A stretch of 64,000 nucleotides of DNA from Bacteroidales bacterium (GCA_015061115.1 SUXE01000001.1:186001-250000); one strand, 5' to 3'; counted from the first letter of the stretch, positions 46,263-55,139 are shown. The notes: a model not told the origin generated them from the sequence alone. Made by a program: numbers and translations.

Positions 46263-46742
46263 TTAGATGAACATTGTTCGTCCGCCGTCGGAGATTTCCA
46301 AGAAAGATGCGACTCCGAGAGTGTCTTTCACTTCATGGATGAAGTCGGATTGTTTAAGTCCAAGCACATGCATCGCCATCTCACATGCGTACAGATTTAC
46401 ACCGAGTGCTGTGGCTGCCTCCACCAGTTCCTCCAATGTGGCGACATTGTTTTTCTTCATCAAAAAACGGAAAATCTTGGGTCCGAATCCGAAGAAATTA
46501 AAACGGCTTGTCGGTGTCGACGAGAGTCCGCCCATCAGAAACCCGAAAATCTTTGTCAGAAAACTGTTCCCGACAAAACTTCTGCCTTTTTTCTGTTTGA
46601 TCGCATCCAATCCCCAGAATGTGAAGAATATGTTGACTTCATAACCTAATGCCGCCGCTCCCGTCGCAAGGGTGAACACGGCTGTCAGTCTGTCGAAATC
46701 GCCGGAAAATGCGATCAATGAAAGCTTTTTTTGATCTGCCAT
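46263..46742 (-). CDS. DsrE/DsrF-like sulfur transfer protein
   Basis: 159 residues from the ATG at 46742; a TTG at 46748 is the alternative. LSLIAFSGDFDRLTAVFTLATGAAALGYEV is the opening beta-alpha unit, and YACEMAMHVLGL carries the conserved persulfide Cys of the DsrE_2 (PF13686) type. The hydrophobic central stretch fits peripheral membrane contact. It is a common partner of TusA in bacterial sulfur-trafficking clusters and lies 8 nt after the moeB-like gene. Confidence 0.88.
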   Translation of the reverse strand: MADQKKLSLIAFSGDFDRLTAVFTLATGAAALGYEVNIFFTFWGLDAIKQKKGRSFVGNSFLTKIFGFLMGGLSSTPTSRFNFFGFGPKIFRFLMKKNNVATLEELVEAATALGVNLYACEMAMHVLGLKQSDFIHEVKDTLGVASFLEISDGGRTMFI

Positions 46743-46750
46743 AGTCAATC

Positions 46751-47554
46751 TTATTTAAATTCGCAGGTTTTCTGCTCGTAATCGATTAGTTTAGTGATAG
46801 TAGGATGCTCACTGCAAATAGGACAATTGTCACGTTTCTTTATAGATATTTTTTTGAAATCCATGGTTTTTGCATTGAATGTCAAAAGCTTATCCGTCAA
46901 CAATTCTCCAGCTCCGGTAAAATATTTGAGCACTTCCGCAGCTTGTATAGTTCCCAGCATTCCTGCGATAGCTCCCAACACTCCAGCTTGTGCGCAGGTC
47001 GGAACCAGATCTGGTGGGGGAGGAGAGTCGAAAAGACAGCGGTAACAGCTGCTTCCTGGTACATGTGTGAATGTTTGTCCTTCGAATTGAAGGATTCCTC
47101 CGTGGCTGAACGGTTTGTTAGCCATCACACAAGCGTCGTTGATCAGGAATTTGACTGGAAAATTATCCGTCGCATCTACAATGAAATCATATTCTTTGAT
47201 GATATCCATCGCATTGTCGGCACGGAGAAAATCCTTGTAAGCGATTGCGTTGACGTGAGGATTGATCGCGTTGACTTTTTCTTTTGCCGAAAGTGCTTTT
47301 GAATATCCGACATCTTTTGTGAAATGGATTACTTGACGTTGGAGATTGCTCAAATCCACCACGTCGCCATCAATAATGCCTATTGTGCCTATCCCTGCAG
47401 CAGCAAGATAAAGGATGACGGGAGAGCCTAAGCCCCCCGCACCCACAGATAAAACTTTGGCATTATGTATTTTATCTTGTCCTTCTACGCCAACATCCTT
47501 CAATAAGATGTGACGTGAATATCTATATATTTCTTCTTCGCTAAAATCGAACAT
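46751..47554 (-). CDS. moeB: MoeB/ThiF-type sulfur carrier adenylyltransferase
   Basis: 267-residue E1-like enzyme. VLSVGAGGLGSPVILYLAAAG is the ATP-binding loop. Zn pairs are CYRCLF and CPIC. CAQAGVLGAIAGMLG has the conserved catalytic-type Cys. It would activate a ThiS/MoaD-like carrier C-terminus as acyl-adenylate before sulfur transfer. No such carrier gene (GG end) is visible nearby, so the partner must be encoded elsewhere. No rhodanese domain is fused. Confidence 0.93.
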   Translation of the reverse strand: MFDFSEEEIYRYSRHILLKDVGVEGQDKIHNAKVLSVGAGGLGSPVILYLAAAGIGTIGIIDGDVVDLSNLQRQVIHFTKDVGYSKALSAKEKVNAINPHVNAIAYKDFLRADNAMDIIKEYDFIVDATDNFPVKFLINDACVMANKPFSHGGILQFEGQTFTHVPGSSCYRCLFDSPPPPDLVPTCAQAGVLGAIAGMLGTIQAAEVLKYFTGAGELLTDKLLTFNAKTMDFKKISIKKRDNCPICSEHPTITKLIDYEQKTCEFK

Positions 47555-47608
47555 TTTCCTGTTGTTGATCGTTTATTTTCACGATTGTGGCACATCAGAG
47601 TGCGAATT

Positions 47609-48271
47609 TTACTTCTGCACTTTTCTGGAAGCCTTTTCTCCTATAGTCTGAATAATCTGTACCAAACCGATTAATAGCAGTACTGTGATGATCATGATGT
47701 CGGTCTGATAACGATAGTATCCGAAGCGGATGGCAAGGTCTCCGACACCACCTCCACCTACGATACCTGCCATAGCTGAATAGCCGACCAATGTGACAGC
47801 CAGAACCGTAAGTCCACGGATCATTCCGCTGAATGCACCTGGTAGCAAGACGTTGGTTACAATCCTAAACCAAGTGGCTCCCATAGCCAGTGATGCCTCA
47901 ATCACTCCTTTGTCTATAGCATGCAGGTTTCCTTCCACCAAACGGGCATAGAATGCGATTGCCACAATACCTAACGGCACTGACGCAGCCTCTGGACCTA
48001 TGGATGTGCCGACAACAAAACGTGTGAATGGCAACAGCAACACAAGCAGAATGACGAACGGCGTCGACATGATGACATTTATAATGAAGCCGACAAAAAG
48101 ATTCACAACTCTATTTTGACATATACTCTGTTTGCTAGTAATATAAGACAACACTCCAAGTGGAGTACCCAATACGACCGCCAATAAAAGTGCGATTCCA
48201 CACATTTCCAATGTTTCGCCGAACGCAGGCAACAGATTGTTGAGCAGTTCGGAATAATTAGTATCGTTCAT
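47609..48271 (-). CDS. metI: methionine ABC transporter permease
   Basis: 220 residues, five membrane helices, with the ABC permease EAA motif region (VIEASLAMGATWFRIVTNVLLPGA). It matches the MetI type in length and start. The gene overlaps metN by 14 nt, giving coupled translation. Confidence 0.94.
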   Translation of the reverse strand: MNDTNYSELLNNLLPAFGETLEMCGIALLLAVVLGTPLGVLSYITSKQSICQNRVVNLFVGFIINVIMSTPFVILLVLLLPFTRFVVGTSIGPEAASVPLGIVAIAFYARLVEGNLHAIDKGVIEASLAMGATWFRIVTNVLLPGAFSGMIRGLTVLAVTLVGYSAMAGIVGGGGVGDLAIRFGYYRYQTDIMIITVLLLIGLVQIIQTIGEKASRKVQK

Positions 48272-49274
48272 TTATCACCTCCGTTCTATATGTGTTATTA
48301 CTCAAATAATCCAAGCTTTTGTTGATATCGTCTTGTTTGCCGATCAATTGGACGATCAGTATGCCAAATGGCTTGTCGTTGATATATTCAATCTTGCCAT
48401 GAAGAATATTTACGTCGACGTTGTAAAGTTTCACTACGTTGGAAACGATAGCGTTTTCTGCTTTTTCTCCGTTATATATGATTTTCACCAGTGGTTTCGA
48501 TTTGTCTTCTGTCAGACGTCCGGGAAGGTCGAGATCAAAGGTGTGAGACAATAGAGTTTTTGTAAATTCGTGCTGAGGCTTCGTAAAAACATCGAATACA
48601 TCGCCGATTTCCACCAATTCGCCTTTGTCCATCACTGCCACACGATGGCATATTTTCTTGACCACATCAAATTCGTGTGTGATAAGCACTATGGTGATTC
48701 CGAATTTTATGTTAATCACTTCCAGAAGTTGCAGGACATCGTTTGTTGTTTCGGGATCCAGTGCTGAAGTCGCTTCGTCGCAAAGCAAGATTTTAGGATT
48801 ATTGGCGACGGCACGCGCGATTGCCACTCTCTGTTTCTGACCTCCACTCAATGTGTTTGGATAGACGTCCGCACGGTCCGACAATCCTACAAGGCTCAAT
48901 AGTTCAGGCACACGTTGTTTGATCTCATCTTTGCTGCGTCCGGCGATCTCCATTGCAAAGGCCACATTCTGAGCCACTGTCTTGGTGCTGACAAGGTTGA
49001 ATTGCTGAAAAATCATGCCTATTGAGTGACGGAATTTAGCAAGACTCTTTCCCGATAACGTGCCGATATCTTTGCCTTCTACTATTGTGTGTCCGCCAGT
49101 AGGCAGTTGAAGCTGATTGACTGTGCGTAGAAGTGTACTTTTGCCAGCTCCACTTGTTCCCACAATTCCCAATATCTCACCGTCTTTTACATCAAACGAT
49201 ACATTTTTGACTGCATCTACTCTTTGACCTTTCTTATTTGTAAACGATACACTAACATTATCAAATTTAATCAT
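48258..49274 (-). CDS. metN: methionine ABC transporter ATP-binding protein
   Basis: 338 residues. Walker A GTSGAGKST, signature LSGGQKQRVAIARA, Walker B ILLCDEATSALDPE. The C-terminal 80 residues form the NIL (ACT-like) domain that senses methionine inside the cell and inhibits transport. Members of the family import L- and D-methionine, methionine sulfoxide or related thioethers. Confidence 0.96.
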   Translation of the reverse strand: MIKFDNVSVSFTNKKGQRVDAVKNVSFDVKDGEILGIVGTSGAGKSTLLRTVNQLQLPTGGHTIVEGKDIGTLSGKSLAKFRHSIGMIFQQFNLVSTKTVAQNVAFAMEIAGRSKDEIKQRVPELLSLVGLSDRADVYPNTLSGGQKQRVAIARAVANNPKILLCDEATSALDPETTNDVLQLLEVINIKFGITIVLITHEFDVVKKICHRVAVMDKGELVEIGDVFDVFTKPQHEFTKTLLSHTFDLDLPGRLTEDKSKPLVKIIYNGEKAENAIVSNVVKLYNVDVNILHGKIEYINDKPFGILIVQLIGKQDDINKSLDYLSNNTYRTEVINERY

Positions 49275-49297
49275 ATCTTCTATCTTTTAACTTTTTT

Positions 49298-49336
49298 ACA
49301 AATAGATGCCCGATTTTGACTCAATCGAGCATCTAT
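49298..49336 (-). promoter_or_regulatory. strong hairpin between metQ and metN
   Basis: ATAGATGC-CGATT and AATCG-GCATCTAT arms form a 13-bp stem with one mismatch. No T run follows, so it probably protects metQ mRNA or sets different protein levels rather than ending transcription. Confidence 0.55.
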
Positions 49337-49352
49337 GAAAGGACTCTGATTA

Positions 49353-50237
49353 TTATCTGTTCTGTATATTCCATCTGTCTACATACCATTGTGGACGTTG
49401 GAATCTGTCGAATTCGTTGTCTGGATTCTCAAAGTAGTTTTTGAATTCTTCTGATTCATAAGCTTCCTGAGCATCCTTTACAAATTGTTGGTCTGCGTTT
49501 TCAGTACGAACTACAAACCAGATGAACAACTCAGGTGGCAAAGTCTCTCCGACGATTGATGAGGATAGTTTCAATCCTGAAGATATTGCATAGTTGCCAG
49601 GGATCACAGCAAGTGCGCTACCGTCCAACGAGCGAGGCAACTGAGCTGCTTCCAACGGAACAATCTTAAGTTGGAATGGATTCTCGTCAATGTCATTTTC
49701 AGTGGCATTCTTGTCGTCGACAGTTGATTTTATTGTAAGCAGACCAAGTGAACGAAGGAATCTTAGTGAACGTGCAAGGTTGACTGCATCATTAGGCACG
49801 GACACGATGCCTCCAGGCTGAAGCTGTGCTTTCAATTCGTCGACGTTCTGCACTTTGTATTTGTCTGAGAAAAGACCGAGTGCCGCTGTTGGAACCGAGA
49901 ATGAGGCGGTCAGGTCAACGCCCTTTGTGTCACAGAAATTTTGTCTGTATAGTGTGTTCTGGTAAATATTGGCATCTATCTCTTTGTTTGCCAAAGCAAG
50001 GTTGGGAGTCACCCAGTCTGTAAATTCAACTATTTTGATTTTATAACCCTTCTTTTCAAGTGCTGGCTGGATAGTCTTTTTGAATAGGTCGGAATATGGG
50101 CCAGGAGAAAAACCTACCGAGATTTCCTTCTTTTCTACACTTGATCCATTTGAATCTTTTGTTGCGTTGCCACATGAAAATAAAAAGAATGATGATAAAA
50201 AAAGCAATGCGGCTGTGATTAAGTTAATCTTTTTCAT
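49353..50237 (-). CDS. metQ: methionine/thioether-binding lipoprotein
   Basis: 294 residues from the ATG at 50237 (a TTG lies at 50246). Lipoprotein signal FLSSFFLFSCGN with the acylated Cys. The NlpA/MetQ fold is visible in EISVGFSPGPYSDLF, VSVPNDAVNLARSLRFL and ALAVIPGNYA. It delivers substrate to MetNI. It lies 44 nt after an outer-membrane porin gene, so outer and inner membrane passage are encoded together. Confidence 0.94.
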   Translation of the reverse strand: MKKINLITAALLFLSSFFLFSCGNATKDSNGSSVEKKEISVGFSPGPYSDLFKKTIQPALEKKGYKIKIVEFTDWVTPNLALANKEIDANIYQNTLYRQNFCDTKGVDLTASFSVPTAALGLFSDKYKVQNVDELKAQLQPGGIVSVPNDAVNLARSLRFLRSLGLLTIKSTVDDKNATENDIDENPFQLKIVPLEAAQLPRSLDGSALAVIPGNYAISSGLKLSSSIVGETLPPELFIWFVVRTENADQQFVKDAQEAYESEEFKNYFENPDNEFDRFQRPQWYVDRWNIQNR

Positions 50238-50281
50238 ACAGTTCAATATTAATTAAGTTAAACAATAAGTTTTAGTTGTGA

Positions 50282-51616
50282 TTAGAAGAAGAATGTTGTG
50301 GCGATCAAACCTCTGACACCTGACACATTGTGAGTGTCTTTCACCTTTCCATGGTCGGCGTAGTCAACATTTCCGTACGCTACATTGTCGTAGTCGAGTT
50401 CAGCTTGGATCGTCCATTGTTTGTGAGAGAACTTCAATGATGGAGATACTCTCAATATATGGTCGACATTTTGCCATCTGCCAAAGAAATCGCCACCAGC
50501 CAAGATGTTGTCATCAAATCCTAGATTCTTTGAATATCCGAAGAATAGGCTTGGCGACCATTTCTTACCCCATGAAAGACTCAACCAATATGAAGTGACG
50601 GCTGATGTAGAATATGTGCGTCTGCCTGTCTGCTCGTCAATTGATTTCACTGCGTAGCCTCCTTGCTGGAAATATTCACCCAAATTCTTTCCATACAGAC
50701 CTCCTGTTCTAAGTCCGAAACGGTCTGCCAAATATTGTGCGAAATAGCTGAACGCATAAGAGCTTACAGTCTCATCTGTCTTGTATACAGCTTTTTGATC
50801 ATTTGTGACCTTAGTGGCTGGTCGGATACTCTTGACTTCACCAAGTATTCCGGCACTAAATTTTGGCGATGTATAACGCCACTGCAAATGAAATTCTGGT
50901 ATAGGATTCTGACGGATATCGCTGTTTGAAGAGGCCTCAAGTGTCGACTTGTGCTCAGTTTGGTATACACCTGCAGCTACAAAACTTACATGCTCAGTTG
51001 GCTTGAATGTGTAGCGGATCTGATCACCTCTGTTGAACTGGCGGAACGGTATACCGACGTGCAAACCAGCTACGTAAGGGAATGGAAGGTCTGCGAATGG
51101 ATTCCAAGCCTTACCTAATAGCAACTCACCTTTCTGCCAGATGAATTTTGCCCAAGCCTGTCGCAATCTCACATTTACTGCGTTTCCACCGGAGAAATCG
51201 AACTCCACGTAGGCTTTGGAATTGGCTTTTCCTAGTTTCGGACCATCCAAAGTTGCTGTGAATCGAGTGGCCTGAGTAGAGAAATTTTGTCTGACAACAT
51301 CGTTCAAGTCGTCGCCATTATTGTCGTAAACATGGTCTTCTGGGAAGAAACCGAAAAGATCATCACAAGCACCTACAATCTCACGACTGTCCACATAATA
51401 CTCAGCTCTGAAGAAACCTCCAAATTTCACTTTGATTTCGTCTCCGAACTTTATTGCTGGCACAAGGTCTTTAGCAGTTTCTGAAGTGACATCTTGCGTG
51501 GTTGTTGTAGCCTCTGTTGGCGTTTGTTCCTTAACAGTCTCTGTAGAAACATTCTGTGCACTTACTATTACTGTATTCAGTAAGATTAATCCTAAAATAT
51601 GATAAAACTTTTTCAT
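50282..51616 (-). CDS. outer-membrane porin-like beta-barrel protein
   Basis: 444 residues with a signal peptide (MKKFYHILGLILLNTVIVSA) and a Thr/Glu-rich lead (about 25-50). A 16-18-strand barrel pattern of alternating polar and hydrophobic residues follows, ending ATTFFF with the terminal aromatic. ATRFTATLDGP, AWAKFIWQKGELLLGKAWNP and RGDQIRYTFKP resemble anion-selective or DcaP-type porins. As the first gene of the metQNI-moeB-dsrE-tusA operon it probably admits sulfur compounds (inference). A structured leader RNA precedes it. Confidence 0.82.
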   Translation of the reverse strand: MKKFYHILGLILLNTVIVSAQNVSTETVKEQTPTEATTTTQDVTSETAKDLVPAIKFGDEIKVKFGGFFRAEYYVDSREIVGACDDLFGFFPEDHVYDNNGDDLNDVVRQNFSTQATRFTATLDGPKLGKANSKAYVEFDFSGGNAVNVRLRQAWAKFIWQKGELLLGKAWNPFADLPFPYVAGLHVGIPFRQFNRGDQIRYTFKPTEHVSFVAAGVYQTEHKSTLEASSNSDIRQNPIPEFHLQWRYTSPKFSAGILGEVKSIRPATKVTNDQKAVYKTDETVSSYAFSYFAQYLADRFGLRTGGLYGKNLGEYFQQGGYAVKSIDEQTGRRTYSTSAVTSYWLSLSWGKKWSPSLFFGYSKNLGFDDNILAGGDFFGRWQNVDHILRVSPSLKFSHKQWTIQAELDYDNVAYGNVDYADHGKVKDTHNVSGVRGLIATTFFF

Positions 51617-51721
51617 TCTCGTTGATTTTTAATTAGATGGATTATGATAAACTCTCTTTTTCTATATCTCAAGGGATATAGTCTGCCCGAACGGCAACTT
51701 TAACAGTTGTAGTTAATTGTT

Positions 51722-51808
51722 TTATGACCGTGTTTTTTTGATTTGCCATAAATCCTTTTGCATTCCGAAGGTCATAAGCCTCGAAAGAAGGAATGCTTGG
51801 AATTTATG
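51722..51808 (-). promoter_or_regulatory. predicted pseudoknot leader RNA before the porin/metQNI operon
   Basis: On the minus-strand transcript: outer stem CATAAATTCC/GGATTTATG (51808-51747), inner stem GCATTCC/GGAATGC (51796-51760), and a 23-nt loop whose TTATGACC (51770-51777) is perfectly complementary to GGTCATAA just 3' of the hairpin (51722-51729). This hairpin-loop pseudoknot, about 105 nt before the start codon, is riboswitch-like. It matches no SAM or cobalamin riboswitch consensus I know. Confidence 0.5.
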
Positions 51809-51825
51809 TGTTTCTTTTTGTTTTT

Positions 51826-51860
51826 CCACACCAACATCTTTTTCAGAAGATGAGGTGTGG
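51826..51860 (-). promoter_or_regulatory. hairpin after the methyltransferase gene
   Basis: CCACACC/GGTGTGG with an inner CATCTT/AAGATG stem. A's rather than T's follow on the minus strand, so it is not a classical terminator. Read-through from the mccA-mccB-methyltransferase genes into the porin operon is possible. Confidence 0.5.
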
Positions 51861-51897
51861 AATTGATTTTATAATTTTTATATGAACGTTTACTGGA

Positions 51898-52752
51898 TTA
51901 GCAACACATTCTAAGATACTTTTTGTTTTTCACGTAACTCCATATACCCAACGAACGACTGTATGCCGGAATATATTTCAGTGGAATTGCCTTTAATCCG
52001 ATTCTCTTGCGGATTTGTTTGTATTCGTCTGAATAGTAATAATATTCATTCTTCAGTTTAAACGAGCTGCTCCACTTTTCTATCTCTTTCGGATCGTCGC
52101 ATCCCCAACTGAATGTAGCGTTGGTGTTGTTGACTGATTCGTGGAGATGAGTACGCTTACTCAAGTATTTGTTCATGCGCTCTACGTGAATCTCCGCATG
52201 GTCGAAGTTATCGTCAATGTTTTTGAAGAATCGCTTCACCTGCTCCTCCGTAAGATACATGGCAATACCCTCTAAGATAAAGAGGAAATGACCATTAGGA
52301 TGTTCTGCCTTGATGGCTTTGATCCATCCGTCATTCGTTATGTCTCCCGTGATATATTTGTTGTTTGAAGACTCTGGCAGGAATTGTCTTCTGAGATTGA
52401 TCACATCCGGAAAATCCAACTCATACACCTGATATTCCTTGCTTAGAGCGATACGTTCAACACGTGGATCCAATCCACATGCGATCAGCACCACAACAGC
52501 GTCGTCATATCTTGCCACAAACTTCCTGACCGCATCATCAAAATATCTTGTTCTGAATGAAATACATAACTGACATCGTACATCTGTAAAAAACTTACTA
52601 AAGTCATAATCTACCATCGAAAGAATTGATTCCGATGTCTTGTCGACGATAATCGGATTTTCCTCTTTAGATTCTTTCGCTCTCATGTAGAGAGGAATCA
52701 AGAGCGTTTCTGAAACATTCTCTTGAAAATTAGGTTTTACTTTTTTTGCCAT
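51898..52752 (-). CDS. class I SAM-dependent methyltransferase (LCM/TcmP-like)
   Basis: 284 residues of the leucine carboxyl methyltransferase (PF04072)-like family. VVVLIACGLDPRVERI is the SAM-binding glycine loop, YELDFPDVINLRRQFL is the second block and FILEGIAMYLTEEQV the post-II motif. The protein ends RMCC, an unusual two-Cys terminus. It is the third gene after mccA and mccB-like genes. Bacillus subtilis keeps a methyltransferase (yrrT) with its mccAB operon too, where the pathway uses homocysteine from SAM. The methyl acceptor here is unknown. Confidence 0.85.
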   Translation of the reverse strand: MAKKVKPNFQENVSETLLIPLYMRAKESKEENPIIVDKTSESILSMVDYDFSKFFTDVRCQLCISFRTRYFDDAVRKFVARYDDAVVVLIACGLDPRVERIALSKEYQVYELDFPDVINLRRQFLPESSNNKYITGDITNDGWIKAIKAEHPNGHFLFILEGIAMYLTEEQVKRFFKNIDDNFDHAEIHVERMNKYLSKRTHLHESVNNTNATFSWGCDDPKEIEKWSSSFKLKNEYYYYSDEYKQIRKRIGLKAIPLKYIPAYSRSLGIWSYVKNKKYLRMCC

Positions 52753-52782
52753 AATGTTTATTTTATACAGACATAATGTATT

Positions 52783-53940
52783 TCATTCTAACGCCTTTCG
52801 AAAATCTTCTATTAAGTCTTCTGTGTTTTCAATACCTGCTGAGATTCTGATCAATGTGTCTGAAATGCCATTCTTCTCACGTACTTCTTTTGGAACAGAC
52901 GCGTGTGTCATGATGGCTGGTATCTCCGCAAGGCTCTCGACTCCTCCAAGACTCTCAGCTGTAGAGAAGAGTTTCAGCTTAGAAAGGAAGTTTTCTGCAT
53001 CAGCAAGAGTTCCTTCCAATTCGAATGATAGCACACCTCCAAAACCAGTTGTTTGCGACGCTGCTATATCATGATGTGGATGATTTTTCAATCCAGGATA
53101 AAGCACACGTTTGATTTTTGGTGATTTCTGAAGGAATTCAGCCAATGCCAACGCATTTTTCTGATGCTGCTCCATACGTACAGCAAGCGTCTTAGCTCCA
53201 CGTAATGTCAAATAGCTGTCGAATGGAGAAAGTACAGCTCCGACCGCATTCTGATTGTAAGCGATCTTTTTGTAATAATCTTCATTATTCAAGACGACGG
53301 AACCGCCCAATGCGTCGCTGTGTCCACCGATGTATTTCGTAGTGCTGTAAACCACCACGTCGGCTCCCAAATCAAGTGGCTTCTGGAAATAAGGAGATAG
53401 GAATGTGTTGTCTACCACCAAGATAAGTCCATGCTTCTTTGCGATCTTAGCGATGGCTCTGATGTCGGCGATCTTCAACAATGGGTTTGTTGGCGACTCT
53501 ATCCAGATCAGTTTTGATTCTGGCTTCACTGCTTTCTCAATGTTCTCTGGGACAGTAGCGTCGACATACGATACCGAGATATTGAAATTCACGAAAACAT
53601 TGCTCAATAGACGTCTTGTGCCTCCATACAGATCATCGAATCCGATCACGTGGTCGCCTGCTTTCAAAAGTGAGATGATGACAGTCGACGCTGCAGCCAA
53701 ACCAGATGAGAATGCAAGACCATATTTAGCTCCATCCAAAGATGCCAGCTTCTCTTCCAATGCTTTACGTGTAGGGTTGAGACTACGTGTATACTCATAT
53801 CCTGCTGTAGGACTGCCTGCTTTTAATCGTGCAAAAGTTGTAGACAAATGTATAGGAACGGCAACGTCGCCACTTGCTCCTGCTCTGAAATCGGGCTCCT
53901 CACCATTGTGTATTGCCCTTGTTGAAAATCCGATAGCCAT
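52783..53940 (-). CDS. mccB: cystathionine gamma-lyase/gamma-synthase family protein
   Basis: 385 residues from the ATG at 53940 (another ATG lies 12 nt upstream). Fold type I PLP enzyme: FSTRAIHNGEEPD start, SGLAAASTVIISLLKAGDHV, and the PLP Lys in VVYSTTKYIGGHSDALGG. Next to an MccA-like enzyme it most likely cleaves cystathionine to cysteine, alpha-ketobutyrate and ammonia. A gamma-synthase or O-acetylhomoserine sulfhydrylase activity that accepts methanethiol cannot be excluded from sequence alone. Confidence 0.88.
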   Translation of the reverse strand: MAIGFSTRAIHNGEEPDFRAGASGDVAVPIHLSTTFARLKAGSPTAGYEYTRSLNPTRKALEEKLASLDGAKYGLAFSSGLAAASTVIISLLKAGDHVIGFDDLYGGTRRLLSNVFVNFNISVSYVDATVPENIEKAVKPESKLIWIESPTNPLLKIADIRAIAKIAKKHGLILVVDNTFLSPYFQKPLDLGADVVVYSTTKYIGGHSDALGGSVVLNNEDYYKKIAYNQNAVGAVLSPFDSYLTLRGAKTLAVRMEQHQKNALALAEFLQKSPKIKRVLYPGLKNHPHHDIAASQTTGFGGVLSFELEGTLADAENFLSKLKLFSTAESLGGVESLAEIPAIMTHASVPKEVREKNGISDTLIRISAGIENTEDLIEDFRKALE

Positions 53941-53974
53941 AAGTTTTATCAATTAAAAAGTTAAAAATTAAGAA

Positions 53975-54952
53975 TTATAAATTGAGAGTCAGGTTTTTAT
54001 CTTTCAACCATTCGTCGTTGAACATCTTGGAAAGATATTTGTTACCGCTGTCGCATGCTAGTGTGACAACACGCTTAGGAGTAGTCTGTTCCTGGCAGTA
54101 GCGTAGGGCAGCGCTTAGAAGTGTTCCTGTCGACGAACCTGCTAGGATTCCCTCTTCTCTAAGCAGAAGACGTGCGGCTGTGAAACTTTCTTCATCTGTC
54201 ACTTCGTAAGCTTTTTTAACCAAGTCGAAATCAGCCAGTTTGGGAATGTAATCTTCACCGATTCCCTCGACAAACCATGATCCTGCATCATTGCGTAGCT
54301 TCTTCAGATTGATGTAATCGGCTAGTACTGAACCTTTTGGGTCTGCCAAAATAAATTCTGTCTGTGGACTTACTTTCTTGAAGAATTTTGTCAATCCAGT
54401 CAATGTTCCTGCTGAACCGACTCCTACCACTACCGCGTCTACTTTGTGTTCCATCTGTTCCCAAATTTCAGGACCTGTGCTCAACACGTGAGTCTCAGGA
54501 TTGTCTGGGTTCTCAAATTGGTTGATGTAGTATCCTCCACGTTCTTTTGCGATTCGTGCTGCCAAATCCTGATAATATTCAGGATGTCCTTTGCCGACAT
54601 CGCTTCTTGTAATTACGGTTTCGACTCCAAGTGCACGGAGATGGTTGATTTTCTCAATGCTCATCTTATCTGGAATCACCAACAGAAGTTTGTACCCCTT
54701 CATTCGACTGGTCAACGCCAATCCCAACCCAGTGTTGCCGGCTGTGGCTTCTACTATAAGTTGACCGGGATGGATATCTCCTCGTTTCTCTGCTTGTACA
54801 ATCATGTTCAAGCCTGTACGATCTTTAATGCTTCCTCCTGGATTCTGATTTTCCAGTTTCAAGAAGAGGTTGCTCTTTCCTGTATTCAATTTTGTAAGTT
54901 CAACGATTGGCGTGTTGCCAATCATATCCAAAACATTTCTGTAAATTGCCAT
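53975..54952 (-). CDS. mccA: cystathionine beta-synthase/cysteine synthase family protein (MccA-like)
   Basis: 325 residues from the ATG at 54952; upstream codons in the frame read as leader sequence. NPGGSIKDRTG carries the PLP Lys. VEATAGNTGLGLAL has the TAGNTG form seen in B. subtilis MccA, and GIGEDYIPKL and DSGNKYLSKMFNDEW are cystathionine beta-synthase-like. No regulatory CBS domains are present. It would join homocysteine to (O-acetyl)serine, the first step of reverse transsulfuration. A 62-codon Cys-rich leader gene and two hairpins precede it (TTGAAAC/GTTTCAA at 55052-55070 and TGTATTTG/CAAATACA at 55026-55048). Confidence 0.88.
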   Translation of the reverse strand: MAIYRNVLDMIGNTPIVELTKLNTGKSNLFLKLENQNPGGSIKDRTGLNMIVQAEKRGDIHPGQLIVEATAGNTGLGLALTSRMKGYKLLLVIPDKMSIEKINHLRALGVETVITRSDVGKGHPEYYQDLAARIAKERGGYYINQFENPDNPETHVLSTGPEIWEQMEHKVDAVVVGVGSAGTLTGLTKFFKKVSPQTEFILADPKGSVLADYINLKKLRNDAGSWFVEGIGEDYIPKLADFDLVKKAYEVTDEESFTAARLLLREEGILAGSSTGTLLSAALRYCQEQTTPKRVVTLACDSGNKYLSKMFNDEWLKDKNLTLNL

Positions 54953-55139
54953 ATCAGATATTCTTTTGATGATTTTCTTTTTTTTGATTTTTCTAAAATG
55001 TAAGTATCTGAAAATGATTAATTTATGTATTTGGCGATTGCAAATACAGCTACTTGAAACCAATAGTTTCAATTGTCAGAAAATACTTGATTTTAGATTA
55101 TAAGATGGAATCTTGATGTTTAAAAGACCAGTTTAAATT

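Noticed and set aside
51669-51749. 26-codon frame MANQKNTVIKQLTTT in the porin leader as a leader peptide
   Set aside because: It has no Cys or Met run and overlaps the predicted pseudoknot; there is no independent sign of translation.
51826-51860. Terminator separating the methyltransferase gene from the porin operon
   Set aside because: The stem is strong but is followed by A's, not T's, on the transcribed strand, so I list it as a hairpin only.
54953-55072. Extended N-terminus for the MccA-like protein
   Set aside because: The added residues are unlike the family and coincide with the hairpin-containing leader; homologues start at MAIYRN-like sequence.
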